Shown: piece by piece, positions 50,889 to 63,541 of the stretch
Layout: each line of letters begins with the position of its first letter
How positions within the stretch are numbered: position 1 is the stretch's first letter
Assembly: GCF_051401765.1 (NCBI RefSeq)
Contig: NC_135071.1
Coordinates: 19,694,961 to 19,758,960, forward strand
Source of the DNA: Calliopsis andreniformis
Taxonomy: Eukaryota; Arthropoda; Insecta; Hymenoptera; Andrenidae
DNA length: 64,000 nt
Direction: 5' to 3'
The notes under the pieces: generated by a model
Databases searched by the model: none
The model's input: only the letters and a program-made list of their open reading frames with translations
What the model was told of the DNA's origin: nothing
Program-made: the position numbers and the translations under genes

Positions 50889-53800
50889 CCATATTCAAGG
50901 TATGATTCTCTTTAAGCTATCTTCCCATACAGGCCACAATTTCCTTCAAAAATTGCGCGTACAAATACACAGACTACTAACTTGAAGGAAATTACTCTTG
51001 TCAGGCACAAATCAATTTTTTATTCCAATATTTCAATGTCGTCCCTAGCGGAGAAACTGGTTCCTCTACTATAGCAATATCGCTGCGGTTGCAAGTAGCA
51101 ACCATAAAGGCTAGACTCTCGCGACTCTTCTCCTATCCTTCTCTAGCATGATTACAATGCAGGGACGTACGATCAGCCGACTGATAACAGTGTTTACAGA
51201 ATCTGGCTTCGCGTTATCTGCGCCAGCTTCCGCAACATTCGTGCTTCTTTCGCAAACTCACACAGAATTTGTTAACCTTCCATTTACGTCCGTTGACACG
51301 GATTGGCGCATCTCTGTTTCAGGCCTCTCCCTGATTTCCGCGAATCTTACGACACTGAATAAAATTCCTATCTTTGGTCAAGTGTTCTTTAAAAGGAGTT
51401 GCATAAAAAATTAGCGAAATTTCGTCTGTAAATTCCTGGTGTCTTGGGCTCATCGGTGACCTTCTCGATGCGCTGCTGCGAAGAGCGCGAGCTTTCGAGA
51501 ACGCATTGGAAGCAAAATCGGCGCGCGGCGAAAAATAGCGCATTTAATTATAGGTCAAACGTGAGATTCCACGGAGCAGCTGTTTAAATAGCGACACACG
51601 TTCGCCCCGCCAATGCAACACTTTCGCGAAGTCCCATCGCGATCGATCAAATTGATGAACACTTTTTAATAAAGTACAGTGTCCTGGGCAAGTCTTTTTT
51701 CGTTATTTTTCGGGAGAGCAATTACCCATTTATTAACATGATATTCGAAGTAGTTTATACCACTAAATTTCCTTCACTTGACTAAATTCCTATTATTTTA
51801 ATAAAACAAAGGGAAGGTAATATCTTGTAAAAAATTAATTTCGAAAAAGATGGACTTAGGTTACTCTGGCTCTGAAGCACAAAATTTACACAGTTAATAT
51901 AAGGCTATTGAGTATCGAGCCAACTACCTTAGATATAGCTACTAAGTTCTTTTTTAATAAATATTATTAATTGAAACGATGTAAATTGACTACTAAAAGA
52001 GTTCCTTTCATTTTAAACGCATCTTTTCATTAAAAGAACCGACATTTATACTAAATGATCGACTACTGGGGCAAATACCTTACCTCGAAAATGAAAACGA
52101 ATTTCTTTTGTTACTCTGAAAGTTGGCTCGGAAACTTCCAGATAGCTGTGTCCCCTGTTTTCCCCCCACCATCGATCCCCATCGATTGTGGCTATCATAA
52201 CTCGGAGGACAATGAAAACAATGTGCTTGGATGAGTAATCCTCCTTCGGATACCTCGGAGGCAACTAATTGTAAGCGAGCAGGCACAGAGGCGCGAGCAG
52301 GATGACCGTATACCTGTCCACACGACCCCGACAAGGAGAACAGTGACCCGACCCGTTCCGTTGTTCGCCGAAGAAACACACTGTTAGTCATACGCATACC
52401 TACTTGCTCAGGGAATTCGAAGCCAAGTATGGCAACACCTTGCGCTATTTAAATCGATGGTTTACTGTCGTTTCGTACGCTCGACCCCTGACCCTGACGA
52501 TCGCGCGAATCCTCGGTTCAAGGTCTATTTATGTGGTAACTTTTGATGGGAGATACTAATCCCTTTTTTATGGTTATTGAAGAGAGGTGATTTTTTCTTT
52601 AAAAAAATGGAAGACAGAGGAGAGATCCTTCTGGAGCAAATTATCTAGAGTACAAATTATCTGTGCCTTTTATCTAGAGGAGAGCCGTAACTCTGCAAGT
52701 CTCCTCTAGATAAGATCGAGTTTTCTCAAATCGACGATTCTCCGTCACTGGTATCGCTTTGCCTCCTATATCCTCGCTTCTATCAGAGTCTAAATTTCGA
52801 TTACGCAACAAGTACGCCTCCCCATGACCATGACAGCAGTCGCGTGACGCGTCAATGACACAGCGTATTAGGTCACTGCGAATTTCGGGCTTTCGATAAG
52901 CATCGTCCATTTCTCGTCGAGAAAGCTGCCCTAACAGGGGAAGTGACTCAGTTTTGCTCTGCTTCGACGAAGTCGGTGTAAAAATATGTTATGAGGTAAC
53001 AATATTGAGATGACTGTGCAGGACTATTTTCGGGGTTAAGGTCGAGTCAGATCTTTGCAGCGAAAGCAGAAGAAAGCCAGGCGTGTGATCGATCGACTGA
53101 GCAAGTTTCGCGTGGAGATCGGAGCTCGAGTCCTCGGGACGCCGCGCTCCTGAGTAATTATTTTTATCCACGTCGACGAGCTTATTAATTGAGCCACGCG
53201 AGCGACGCATGTTTGGCCAGTGCACGCGTTTCGTCATGCGATCGCGCGCTATCGTTTCGAATGAATTACGTCTAGGAGTAAAGTGCAGACGGTTCTGCGC
53301 GATTCTGATGCATTGATACAATCCTTCACCATGATAAAATAATATTAACTCTCAATTACTTAGATGCACGTGTATAAATACTCGCATAAATTAGTCATAT
53401 TTTTTGGCGAATCTAGTTACATTAGAGACATAATTAATTAAGGGTTAATATTTAGTAAAAGAAACCCTGCTGAACAATATCACCGAAATGAGAGTGCTAT
53501 GTAGTAGCTGGTATGAAAAGACAATGTCTCTGGCATCGATTGGGCACGTCATTATGGGCCCCCATGTTTATGGGACGACCCAGCGCAGCCTGGTCGATCA
53601 ATGGAACCCATTGAACCGCGTGCAGCGAAGGGGCAAACGTTTGCAGAATAGAAAGCTGGAATTCTACTTCGTGGTACTCTTCGAGATTTCGATAATTCCA
53701 ATCCTTCCCATGATTAGAATTTCTCGCAAATTCCTTCGCATTCAGAGACTCAAATTGCCTATGAAACTCGACTATTATGAAATAAGCAAATCAGCGTGGA

Positions 53801-54099
53801 CAGTATTGTTTACCGTCCACCAGGAGAAAGAGGAAAAAAGGGCTAAACCCTGAGCAAAGGCGATTCGTAGGTTCTTGGTTCTCGAGATTGCCAAAGAGAT
53901 TATCAGTCCCTGGATTATCATAAGTGCAACGAATACTCAAAAATCTGGCTGCTAAATATCGCGGGTAATCATGACCCGAGGTTCTACTGTATCTCCTCTG
54001 ATTGTCCCAGCAGTGTCCAGCGATAGTGAAAAAATGGCGGAGCAGAGGAGCGCGACGAAAAACAGGATTCAGATACGAGCGGAGGGCTAGGAGCATTGT

Positions 54100-54820
54100 C
54101 CACCTGTCAACCTTCGTTCCCCCAGCCGGCCGTGAGGCACCTGCGTGACGTCACACGAGGAAACAGCTGGTCGCTCCTTTCTTACCTGCGTCTCCGCTGT
54201 TCTGCAACCTTTCTCCCTCCCGATCGCTGCACCCTCCCTCCTACTTGCTCCCTTCTCTCTCTCAGCTACTCAGTCTTCCCCTCCATCTTTCTCTACCTGG
54301 TCCCACTCACTCGTTCCTCCACCTTCCGTTCTCCAACGCTCTCTCTCACTCTTTCTTTCAGAAGTTTCGTCGCTCTGACGTTTCTCAGGATGGATCTCTT
54401 TCGGCTTCCTCCTGTCTCTTGGACTCCTTCGCTCCTCGGGGACATCTCCCTCTCGATTTTAGGAACCTCCTAGGTGGAGATCTCTCTTACTCTTGGGCTT
54501 CGTCTTTCTGTCTGTCTCCTTTGCTTATGGGTTGCCTCGTCTCTCTCTGACTCGTTTCGCCGTGGCCGATCCGTGTGCCCTCGTAACCTCGACGTCCGTG
54601 GAGCGTACACCAGCACGAGTGATTTTTTAAAACTCGACTGAAGGAACGCGCTCGAGGAACTCCGTTTGTCTTGTACTTGATTCGATGTGTGTCGAGTTCT
54701 TGGGAGAGCTGCATCGAGTTTAGCGAGAGGATTTTTCCAAGATGCTACGTGTTACAATTTGGTAACCTTAGGTACCCCGAGGTATTAGATTTTGAACTGA
54801 GAGGCTGTGCTGAGGTAAGA
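54100..54820 (+). promoter_or_regulatory. Pyrimidine-rich CpG block with CRE and a downstream donor; candidate promoter
   Basis: TGACGTCA at 54,146-54,153 is followed by about 400 bases of CT-rich sequence. A plus-strand donor GCTGAG|GTAAGA lies near 54,814. This matches the layout at 19.2-20.2 kb. No coding frame is supported. Confidence 0.3.
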
Positions 54821-54944
54821 TGGTTCCAACGGGGCTTTGGTACGAAAATTGGAGTCTCAATATTTAGGTGGACACAGTAGGAAAAAAATTGAGAAATTTA
54901 GAAGTTTACGTAAGTTTGGCGGAATTATTGCAAGTACTTTAGGA

Positions 54945-55140
54945 TATTTAAGTATTCAAATATTTTAAATTAGGGAATTCGGGAGTTGGAATATTTGAAC
55001 ATTTAAAAATTTGAGTATTTGAATATTTGAAAATTCAAATATTAAAAAATTTGATTATTTGAAGCAATATTGACATATTAAAATATATGAATATTAAAAA
55101 CTGAAAATACTTCAACACCTAAAAACCTGAAATAATTAGA
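54945..55140 (+). repeat. 8-base repeat array, decayed
   Basis: ATATTTGAA, ATTTAAAAATTTGAG and TATTTGAATATTTGAAAA units, mixed with one inverted patch near 55,035. Confidence 0.75.
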
Positions 55141-57844
55141 AAGATACCTCTCCAGTTATTTGAAAGTACATTTTGATGCACTTTAAAAACGAAGGGTTAA
55201 TCGCGCCGACGTATCAGCTTGTATTGTGTACCTGGCTGTCCTGGCACTTAATGTATGCAGAAATAACCAAACCCCGTGTTCCTGCGGCAGCATAAACAGC
55301 ACTGGAGACACACGGAGAAACACTGAGAGACAGTGTATATACGCGCGCGTCCGGGAACGCGTCGAGCAGGGTTTCAGAACGAGCTCGAAAGTTGGCGGTG
55401 CGCTCTCGATGGATTTTGCGTCGACTCCCCGCTTCTATTTCGTCGTTCCTAGGCATTATAACTTCAAGTAATCCACTCGCGATGCACCGTGCACGGATTT
55501 CGCAAACGAGTTAGGAAAAAGCAGTACTCCGATTTTTCTGCTTCAATTACTGGCCGTTTTCGAGTCTAGCGCCCACAAAAATGTAGGAAAATGGTAATAG
55601 AAGCTATTCGTAAAAAGACTAATGACGACAGACACTAATTAGAATCTCTCTAATCAGTTCAGGTACTTAAGAACTTAAGTATTTAGAAATCAGGGTACTC
55701 GAAAATTCATTTCTTAATTGTTTAATACCTTGACAACAGAAAAAGTTAAAATCTTCTGAATTTTTGGCTCTTAAGTTCCTATTTATCTTAGAAAAACCCT
55801 TAAATAAAATACGAAATAATTGCCAAAGCTGGTAATATTCACCGCGCCAGTGATACCAATTAAAGCGCTGTCCCGCTACTTCGAAAACATTTTTTATCTG
55901 CGAGACTGATAACAGCCCTGGCGTATGTAAATAACGCGGATGTAAGAACGATTTTTAGCCTCAGCCGCTGGTTTCCAATATCGTTGAAGTTCCTCCAGTA
56001 CTGCTGAAACATTCGAGTAGAGGGAAATTCGGCAGGTGGCCTAATTGAGAGTCACTGTATCGCTCATCGAAAGTCACTTAGAAACGGTGCCGTTATCGAA
56101 GAAGAATCGTCACGTATGGTCGCGTTTACGTGCGCACGGGTTTCAGCGCCACGCGTCCATCGGTAGAATTAACTGTAGTTTGAACGTATGTGTAGCTGGT
56201 TCAGCGAGGCGTCCCCTGATGACGACGCCGGCCACGACGGGCCGAGGCAAAGGATGCAGGCGTGCACACGCGTGTAAGCGTGCATATTGCACGCGTGTAC
56301 GTGTACCCTTCTACACGGCTGCACAAGAGGCGTCCGGGAAGTAGGGAGATCCAAAGATAGCGATGCAATTGCTTTCGAACCCTTTCGAATACCCTCGCAG
56401 TTTATTTTCGACCAACACAAAATTCCTTCCCTCCACGATGGATCTCACCTTCTCAAGACTCTATTTCCGCCGAGGAAGAATGTCACAATCAACGGAGGAA
56501 TTAGGAACGAAGGAACCTAGCAAGACTCCATATTCAAATCCACGTTCTAAGCATCTAACACGCCAAGAGGCCAAGGACCACTCTGAAGTATCCTTAAGCG
56601 CAAACTCGATTAATATCGAGCATTAAATCCATTTCAGCTCTATCGAAAATGCCTCCTATGTGCATCCTAAATTCACTGACGTCGGGTGGGAGCGTTCGAA
56701 GTCTGAGTATTGTCTCCCAGACGTCCTGGATGTGGGTTCGAAGCTCGAGAGGCATTTTCGAGACACCCTGTGTGTGCACCGTTTCGCCGAGGGGAGAAAC
56801 CTCGGGCGTGCATGAAGGACGGGGACGGAGAACGCTGTGGAAAAGGAGAAACAGCGCGGGGCTGAAGGGTGCAGGAAGGAGAAACAAGTTTCGCACGAGC
56901 GGAACGAAAATGGAGCTAGCCTCTGCCCCCTTCCCTTCCTGGCGCTTCCATCAAACGCGGGAACCGCGCTGGAAGGAGGGACATCGACCAGGCGAGCTGA
57001 GACGAGGACAAAGACGGACGATCCGAATAACATGTGGCACATTTTCGAGATAAGCGACCGCCACGATTTTTAGTCTGGCTGTGCTTCACGAATCTTCGAT
57101 TCTCTTTCTCCTGGACGATTTCTTGAGAGATTCACTACCATGGTCATTGATGATCGACACAATTGGTGGTCATTCCTAGCGACACGTGTAGATAATAGAT
57201 TAATTTTGATCCTTGTTCGTTCATACGAGACTTTAATAAGGGTCTAGTTTTATGTAAGAATCGTAGAATAGGAAATGTATTTTTGTTACTTGGATGAGAG
57301 ACTTGGTGGATTTCAGGATATTCAAGATGCAAATGAAATGTATTCAAGAAAACCTGAATACAAGAAACTTCGACATAATAGTTTCACAATTAAATTTCAA
57401 GCATGGAATAAGAAGGAAGAATTTTCCATAAGTAAGGAACAGAAGGGTCTTTTTCTTACCGAAACGCAAATGCCTGGAAGAAGCGTAACTTGACCGAATT
57501 CTTGACAGACTTAAAATTCGTCCTGCTTTAGCGATAACAGGGTGGATTTACGAGCGCCTTTAGACGAGGTTATCGATTGGTTTTTTAGTAGTCTCAAGGC
57601 TGTCGAAGATACGACGTTTTAAAGGGTCTCTGGGAAACCTTCGAAGGCTGGTCCACCTAATAAGTTTTCGACAAAGAATGCTCAACCACAGGGAGCAACA
57701 AAATTTCTGGAAAGCCTTAAATAAGACGTCTTTATTTATCTTCCCGCGAGCGAGCGACCATCCACGCACAGTATTAATATGCTTCCTCAAGAAAAGGTGG
57801 GTCAATTTACAAAACCCTGCTGCTATAATGTCCACACTTCTTAG

Positions 57845-58110
57845 TTACCCTAATATTCAAATACTCCCAATAAAAATACTAAATTGTACAACTTCCAAAT
57901 ACACCAAATTCAAAACACACCACAGCTAAATACCTCAACTCTCAAATGCACCAAGTTTTAAATACCCCAACTTCCAAATACCTCTCATCCAAAATACCCT
58001 GATAGTCTCCAAATGCCCCAAGAGTCCACAAATATCTCTAGTCTCCCCAAATACTCTCAGAGTCTCCAAATACCTTCAGAGTCCCCAAATACCCCGAGTT
58101 CCAGAATACT
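57845..58110 (-). repeat. Divergent array (CCAAATACCCC type)
   Basis: Repeated CCAAATACCTC, CCAAATGCCCC and GAGTCCCCAAATAC blocks. This keeps the CAAATA core of the minus-orientation unit with C substitutions. Confidence 0.65.
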
Positions 58111-58802
58111 CTGAGGCCAAAATAAAATTATACATTCATGCTGCAGACACTGTATTGTCTAAAGAAGCCCCTCGATTTGTTCCTTCGCCTTCAGTTCGTT
58201 TGCGTGGCGAGCAACGTTTGCCCAACAACAGTCGCGAAATAGTTAAACAATACGGACTCAAACGCGCGTTTCCATTGCAACACGTCGCGGTCAGATCGCG
58301 ATAAGGAGGCACGTAGCTAATGCCGAGGCGACGGGAGTGAATATTGTTCTGCGCTGAGCGGATCGCGGAACCGTCCATTTGCATCTGTATTCGTACGAAT
58401 TCCATTTTAAGGTCGACCCGCAATCGCAATCTCCTCAGCTCCTCGCTATCTGTTTTAACTAAATCACGCTGAAAGTTGCTCCGACCGATTGCGCGCGCGT
58501 GCACGCGTAGCCACACTGACTCGGAGAACTGCATATTGGCGTGGATAAACGAGTGAGCGCGAAAGCATCGGGGAAAATACGCGCGAAATATTGCGATGAC
58601 GTGAGCAGCGGTTTATCGTTTAAAGAATTGGCATATTCGAGTAATTACAAGACTTCAGCCTTGGCTGCTACAGTCTTGTGACTCGTTGCGATAAAGCAAG
58701 AGACGCTAAGTTAATTCATGGAATGGGAATTTGTATTTGGTTCATGGGAAAAGGAAGAGAGGAACAATGAAAGTCATGCCAAGAAGAAAAAGCTTGGAAT
58801 GT

Positions 58803-58823
58803 GGGGGGGGGGGGGGGGGGGGG
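58803..58823 (+). repeat. Poly-G run of 21 bases
   Basis: An uninterrupted guanine run. See the poly-C run at 32,226. Confidence 0.85.
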
Positions 58824-59264
58824 TAGCTACGAGCTTATAGAGAGTAAATACAGAGAAGGATCGAATGTCTGATAGAAAGCGAGATTGAATGAATGGAAGA
58901 AAGATCGATTTTGGGATTCCAGGCGATTCCATAGCTTCCTGTAGCTCGGAGCCTTTGCTCGAAGTAATCCAGCCTGAAATAAGGCCCTCGCTCTATTTTG
59001 GTGTTTGAGGAAACAGAGGAGAACCCCTAGCTGGGAATATCGAGCTGTCCTTAATTATGTATCGAACCCTCCGCAATTCGTTCTTCGCCGTCCATGTAGT
59101 CAGAGATTAGCCTCTGTGACTCGCGATTTAATTTTGTCTTTTGTTGAGAAATCTACGTCGTCCCCTCCCGTAATTATACCAATGGAACCGCTTGTTAAGT
59201 CTCCTTTCAGTGACTATTGGAGATTTAGATATTCATGCAATTGAGTGTTTGCTACTTTGTGGAG

Positions 59265-59460
59265 TTGAGAATTGTTGGTGAATACCTAATAGTTGGAATA
59301 CCTGACCTCTTGAGAAATTGGATATTTGAAAACTTGGGTGTTTGAGAAATAGAGTATTTGGAAAATGGAGTATTATGAAAATGGGGCATTCGTAACTATA
59401 GGGTATTTGAGAATCTGAGCAATTACAAGTTGAGGCATTAGGAAATATGTTAATTTGAGA
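59265..59460 (+). repeat. Divergent array (GAGTATTTGGAAAATG type)
   Basis: TTGGATATTTGAAAACTTGG, GTGTTTGAGAAAT and GTATTTGAGAATCTGAG blocks. A decayed member of the same family. Confidence 0.6.
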
Positions 59461-62457
59461 AGTTGAACTGTACATAAAAACTTCATCCAACTTTAGCTAC
59501 TCAAAAGACCATCACTTCAGAAGTTAAACGAGCGACTGACAAGTGATTAAAACAACATCGTACTCGATGGACGAACCAAAAATTCTCTCCCTGCACATGA
59601 ATAAACTCGATTATACGCTCAGTGGACAGATTGATGTACACGCACCCCTTCCCAATCAACATCTGCGGCTAGGAAGGGGCCAGTAAATTTAAGACGAGCC
59701 GAGGAACGACGTAATGGTGCTACAGTTTGTTTACGCGAGCAAATCACTCGGCCTGTTCTCGAGCCTAATCGCTACACTGACTGGTAATTAATCGTTCGAC
59801 GATTAGCCACTCGCTGCTTCGCACACACTCGCTTTCTCGGCCTCGATTTTCTTACATAGCTATTATCCCGCTGAAAAACTGCGAAACACGAGTGAAACTA
59901 TTGATTATGTACAAGACTGCTATCGACCAAGTGTCGAGTAGAGGTGGGGCTATGTGGATAATTTAATAACAGAAGGCTTTATAAGTATCCGAACGTCTAA
60001 ATACAGTAAAATTGGAAAAGTATCCACTTCCAGGCTTGGGCGTCGATTCTGCTTCCTCAAATATTTCGTGTATCGATTTATCAAGCTGGAAATCCTCAGG
60101 GAGAATATTTTCAAGTCAATCACGACGCAGTTAATTAATTAATTTCCAGACAGTCGATTGCTGTCGGAATCTCGCTCCCGTTCGAGCTGCAAAAGAAACT
60201 AATACGTGATCGAGTCGCGAGGTTCGATGTCGATCCCAGAGGGGCGAGTGTGGAGTGTGCTCCCAGAAATAGAATTTCCTAAGCGCAACAAAGGGTTCGG
60301 CTTTCGGAGCGTTTACCGCGTCTCGAGTGGTCGCGGAGAGGGGGCGAGATAAACGAAAGAGTAAAGAGAAGAGTTTCGCGTCGCGGCATCCGGCGAAATA
60401 AAACAATATCGATCGGTCAGAGGCTGACGTGTAACCGGGCAAAGAATAAAAAAAACCATTATCGAACCTAAGTAATTCTGCACCCCTCTATTATACACGG
60501 CCATTGAGATTGGCACACCCCGTCAACAGAGAAATCCTGCGTCCTCCGTTTAAAAGGGGTCGACGTCGTCGTCTTTGTGTCTCGACTGCGTAAGATCAAA
60601 AAGGGGGCTGGAGGCAGCTTTGTATGCGCCATTTCGGATCACCCTTGCTCCTACCCTCCACCTGCGACGGGCCCAACTATCTTGGCAAATAAATCTATAG
60701 TTACAAGGGAAAACAGCTTAAGTCATGTAGGTGTGTATTTTTGTTTTTGAGATAGTGACAAGCTCGGAGGCTTATGAACCCCCATTCTGTATTATGGACT
60801 TCACGCTTTTGGGACCTGAAGGGTTGCTCTTCGGACCTGACATTGCTCTTGGGGCCTGAGGCTGCTCTTGGAACTCGGAGTATTTTCAGGACTCGGTGTA
60901 TTTCTTGGACACGAGGCATCTAGAACTTGGGAACCATGAACGCTATAGCCTTGGGGAAAGTTTCTAAAAAATTGTCATTGTACTCCAGATACTGAAAGCT
61001 TAAACGCCGCCATAAAAAACAATCTCTGTCCACTATGAAAAACTATGGACGATAAAATAAATTCTGTCCCCGTATTTAATTCCATCCTATCGAGCAGAGG
61101 ATACAAGAAGCAGTGGAGAAGGAAAACTGAAATCGGTCGATATTCCACGGAAACGCGGACGGTAATCGAGTTTTAATTACCGATTAACCTTCCAGCGTCG
61201 GAACCGTGTTTTATTATCTATCAACAAGCTAAGTGGGTCGCGTTCGCCTCGTTCCCCCGGAGAATTTTGCCGGCTGTTATATCCACCAGTCACGGGAGTG
61301 AACATAGGAACCCTTGTAGGGTTCAACCCTTATCGTACCAATACCGTTTCGTCAAAAGGAGAGAGCAGTTTCACAGACTCGCGTGCAAACAGGACATACA
61401 TCGAGACAAAGACGTGGGCTTCGGTTATGTCGCGAAACACCAGCGGGACACGATATACGCTCTCGTAATCTACATATGCTCGGCAGGTTAATTGAATGAA
61501 ATCGTCAAATGGACCTTGGTCGAATCGACTGATGGCTCGATTCGACAAAAACAGAGAAACAAAATGAGGCTTTTGGAGAGTTTGGAATAGCCAGGGTGAA
61601 TTCAACATTCTGTGAAAAATCGCTCGTACTGTGAAATCCATTTATGGCAGGCAATAGATATTTCTGTAGGTATACTTTGTGGATTCTGCGCTTTTCAGTA
61701 TAAATTAAGGAATTATAGAAAAAGAATTCTTTTAGGCCTTGATCGTTCCAGGTACATCCATATGTTTCTAGGCAAACGCTTCGAATATTGTATCATAAAA
61801 TTGTAGAGCCAAGAGAAAAGGGCGTCGCGTTGAGCGTTGTGGAGTCATCGCAGGCGAAATCAGGCCGCGCGGATAATTAGATAACGCGGCTCCTCTCCGC
61901 TGCTTTTTCTGCGCTCGCAGTTTATCGCGTTCGTGGATGCGCTCGTTTCGAGCGTAGCACGCGTCTCTCTTTCTCTCCTCAATGCCAGGCCACGTCACAA
62001 TTCATTTCCCAACCGGTGTGCTGCCCGACATTCTTATCCTACCTGTCTATCCCTCTCTCTCCTCCTGTCCTCGCTCAACGTCCGCGAGCATGTACAGTTA
62101 GATCTCGGGTCTCTAGCTTCGCCGCATACCGCGTCGACGAACCACTGCCCGCCGTGGATACATACGTCTTTCTCAAAAACCACGAGAAGCGTCCTGGCGT
62201 TTCTGACGAAACGAATTTCGTGGCGTGTGAACGCTGATCAAACACCGTACGAGTTAATCACAAGGTCTCGTGACTCCTAGCGACACGGCGTTTATGTACG
62301 TGTGTGTAGTATGTACACGGTCTACGAGATATCTGTGGCGATCGATGGAACGGCGCGTGGCGAGAAATGGGCCACGCCAAACGAGCCTTCGATCTTGCTT
62401 TGAACATCGGAGATCGATGAGTTTCAATTGGAATGTCTTATAGAGGTTGCGATCTGA

Positions 62458-62735
62458 GGATTTGGAAATTTCAAATTTTTCAGTACTGGAATATTTGAAA
62501 TTTTGAACATCTGAATTTTTCATTATTGGAATATTTGAAAATTTAAATATTTGAATTTTCTACTGCTGGAATATTTGAAAATTTGAATATTTGAATTTTC
62601 CACAACTGAAATATTTGAAAATTTGAATATTTGAATTTTGAATTTTGAATTTTGAATTTGAAAATTTGAAAATTTGAATATTTGAATTATTGAATTTTTG
62701 AATTTTTGAATATAATATTTAAAAATTTGAAACAA
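62458..62735 (+). repeat. 8-base repeat array with interspersed single-copy-like insert
   Basis: GGAATATTTGAAAATTTGAA and ATTTGAATTTT units. A longer block (ATTTGAATTTTC then two to six variable bases then CTGGAATA) recurs three times between 62,515 and 62,620, giving a higher-order period of about 50. Confidence 0.9.
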
Positions 62736-63461
62736 CGAACATGATACCGCGCTCATAACGACAGAGTACAGTCCACCATGCTTGGTAAGCAGGTCCCCGC
62801 ATAACCCAGCATTGCGTCGAATTTACGTAAGGTTAAACAGCGAGGATTAGGTCCCCATTCGACGTGCGCATTCCTCACTGGAGAACGTAGAAGCGTGTTG
62901 CCCCGTCTCGAAACTACGACTTTCACTCTCGGCAAAAATATTTCTGCCGTGAAACCCGAGCAATTTACAGAGGCCACGTATTACACAGACAAGATTACCA
63001 AATTTTCTGCGTTATCCACATGGCATCGAGCAAGGCGATTAATGCTTCGAACAAATACGAAGGAATCTGTGCGCGATTTCGAAACCAATCGCGACGCAAT
63101 TCACGGTCACGTTCTCAATCCCGTCTTCAGCGGAAACACTCTGCTTCGACGAAATGACCCCGATTATGTACTGGGATCCCCTATGAACAGTGATATTCGC
63201 TCAACAATGTTAATAGCGTAACAAACTATAAGGAGGTGAGGCCTGCTCCGAAGAAAGTCGTTTCCTCGAGAGTCGTACGAAGCCGTTCGCCTGTGGCGCT
63301 CGCCTGGGTCCGCGTATCGCTGTGCTGACCCAGAAACCCGCTTTCTTACCGAATTAAAAGCGACATCGGTGAACGTGGCTTCGGTTAGATACGCCCGGCC
63401 AAATGGATCATCTGTCTACTGTCATCTATACACTGCGGATGTTCGTTTAGGCCAGGAGCAC

Positions 63462-63541
63462 ACGGCCGACAGTCGGTGAACAATTTTGTCGGTTCCAATA
63501 AAAGCACTAAATTTTGCCTTCTTGTAGGCTGTGTACATGGT
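63462..63541. mobile_element. Possible very short inverted-repeat element
   Basis: CCAGGAGCACACGGCC at the left and GGCTGTGTACATGG at the right are imperfect inverses about 80 bases apart. Between them is the internal pair CCGACAGTCGG and TTGTCGG. The pattern resembles ends of small insect DNA transposons, but only one copy is present here. Confidence 0.3.

Noticed and set aside
52080..52397. Minus-strand 105-codon frame ending at a good donor (TTTTCGAG|GTAAGG)
   Set aside because: Its phase does not fit the taranis-like exon at 15,199 and the peptide is unremarkable. It could still be a non-coding 5' exon.
54245..54550. Frame KFRRSDVSQDG after a good acceptor near 54,360
   Set aside because: The acceptor lies in a CT-rich stretch where such sites arise by chance. 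There is no good donor and the frame has no recognisable feature.
61933..62280. 115-codon plus-strand frame
   Set aside because: It starts at GTG in GC-rich sequence, shows no motif and has competing frames on the same strand.
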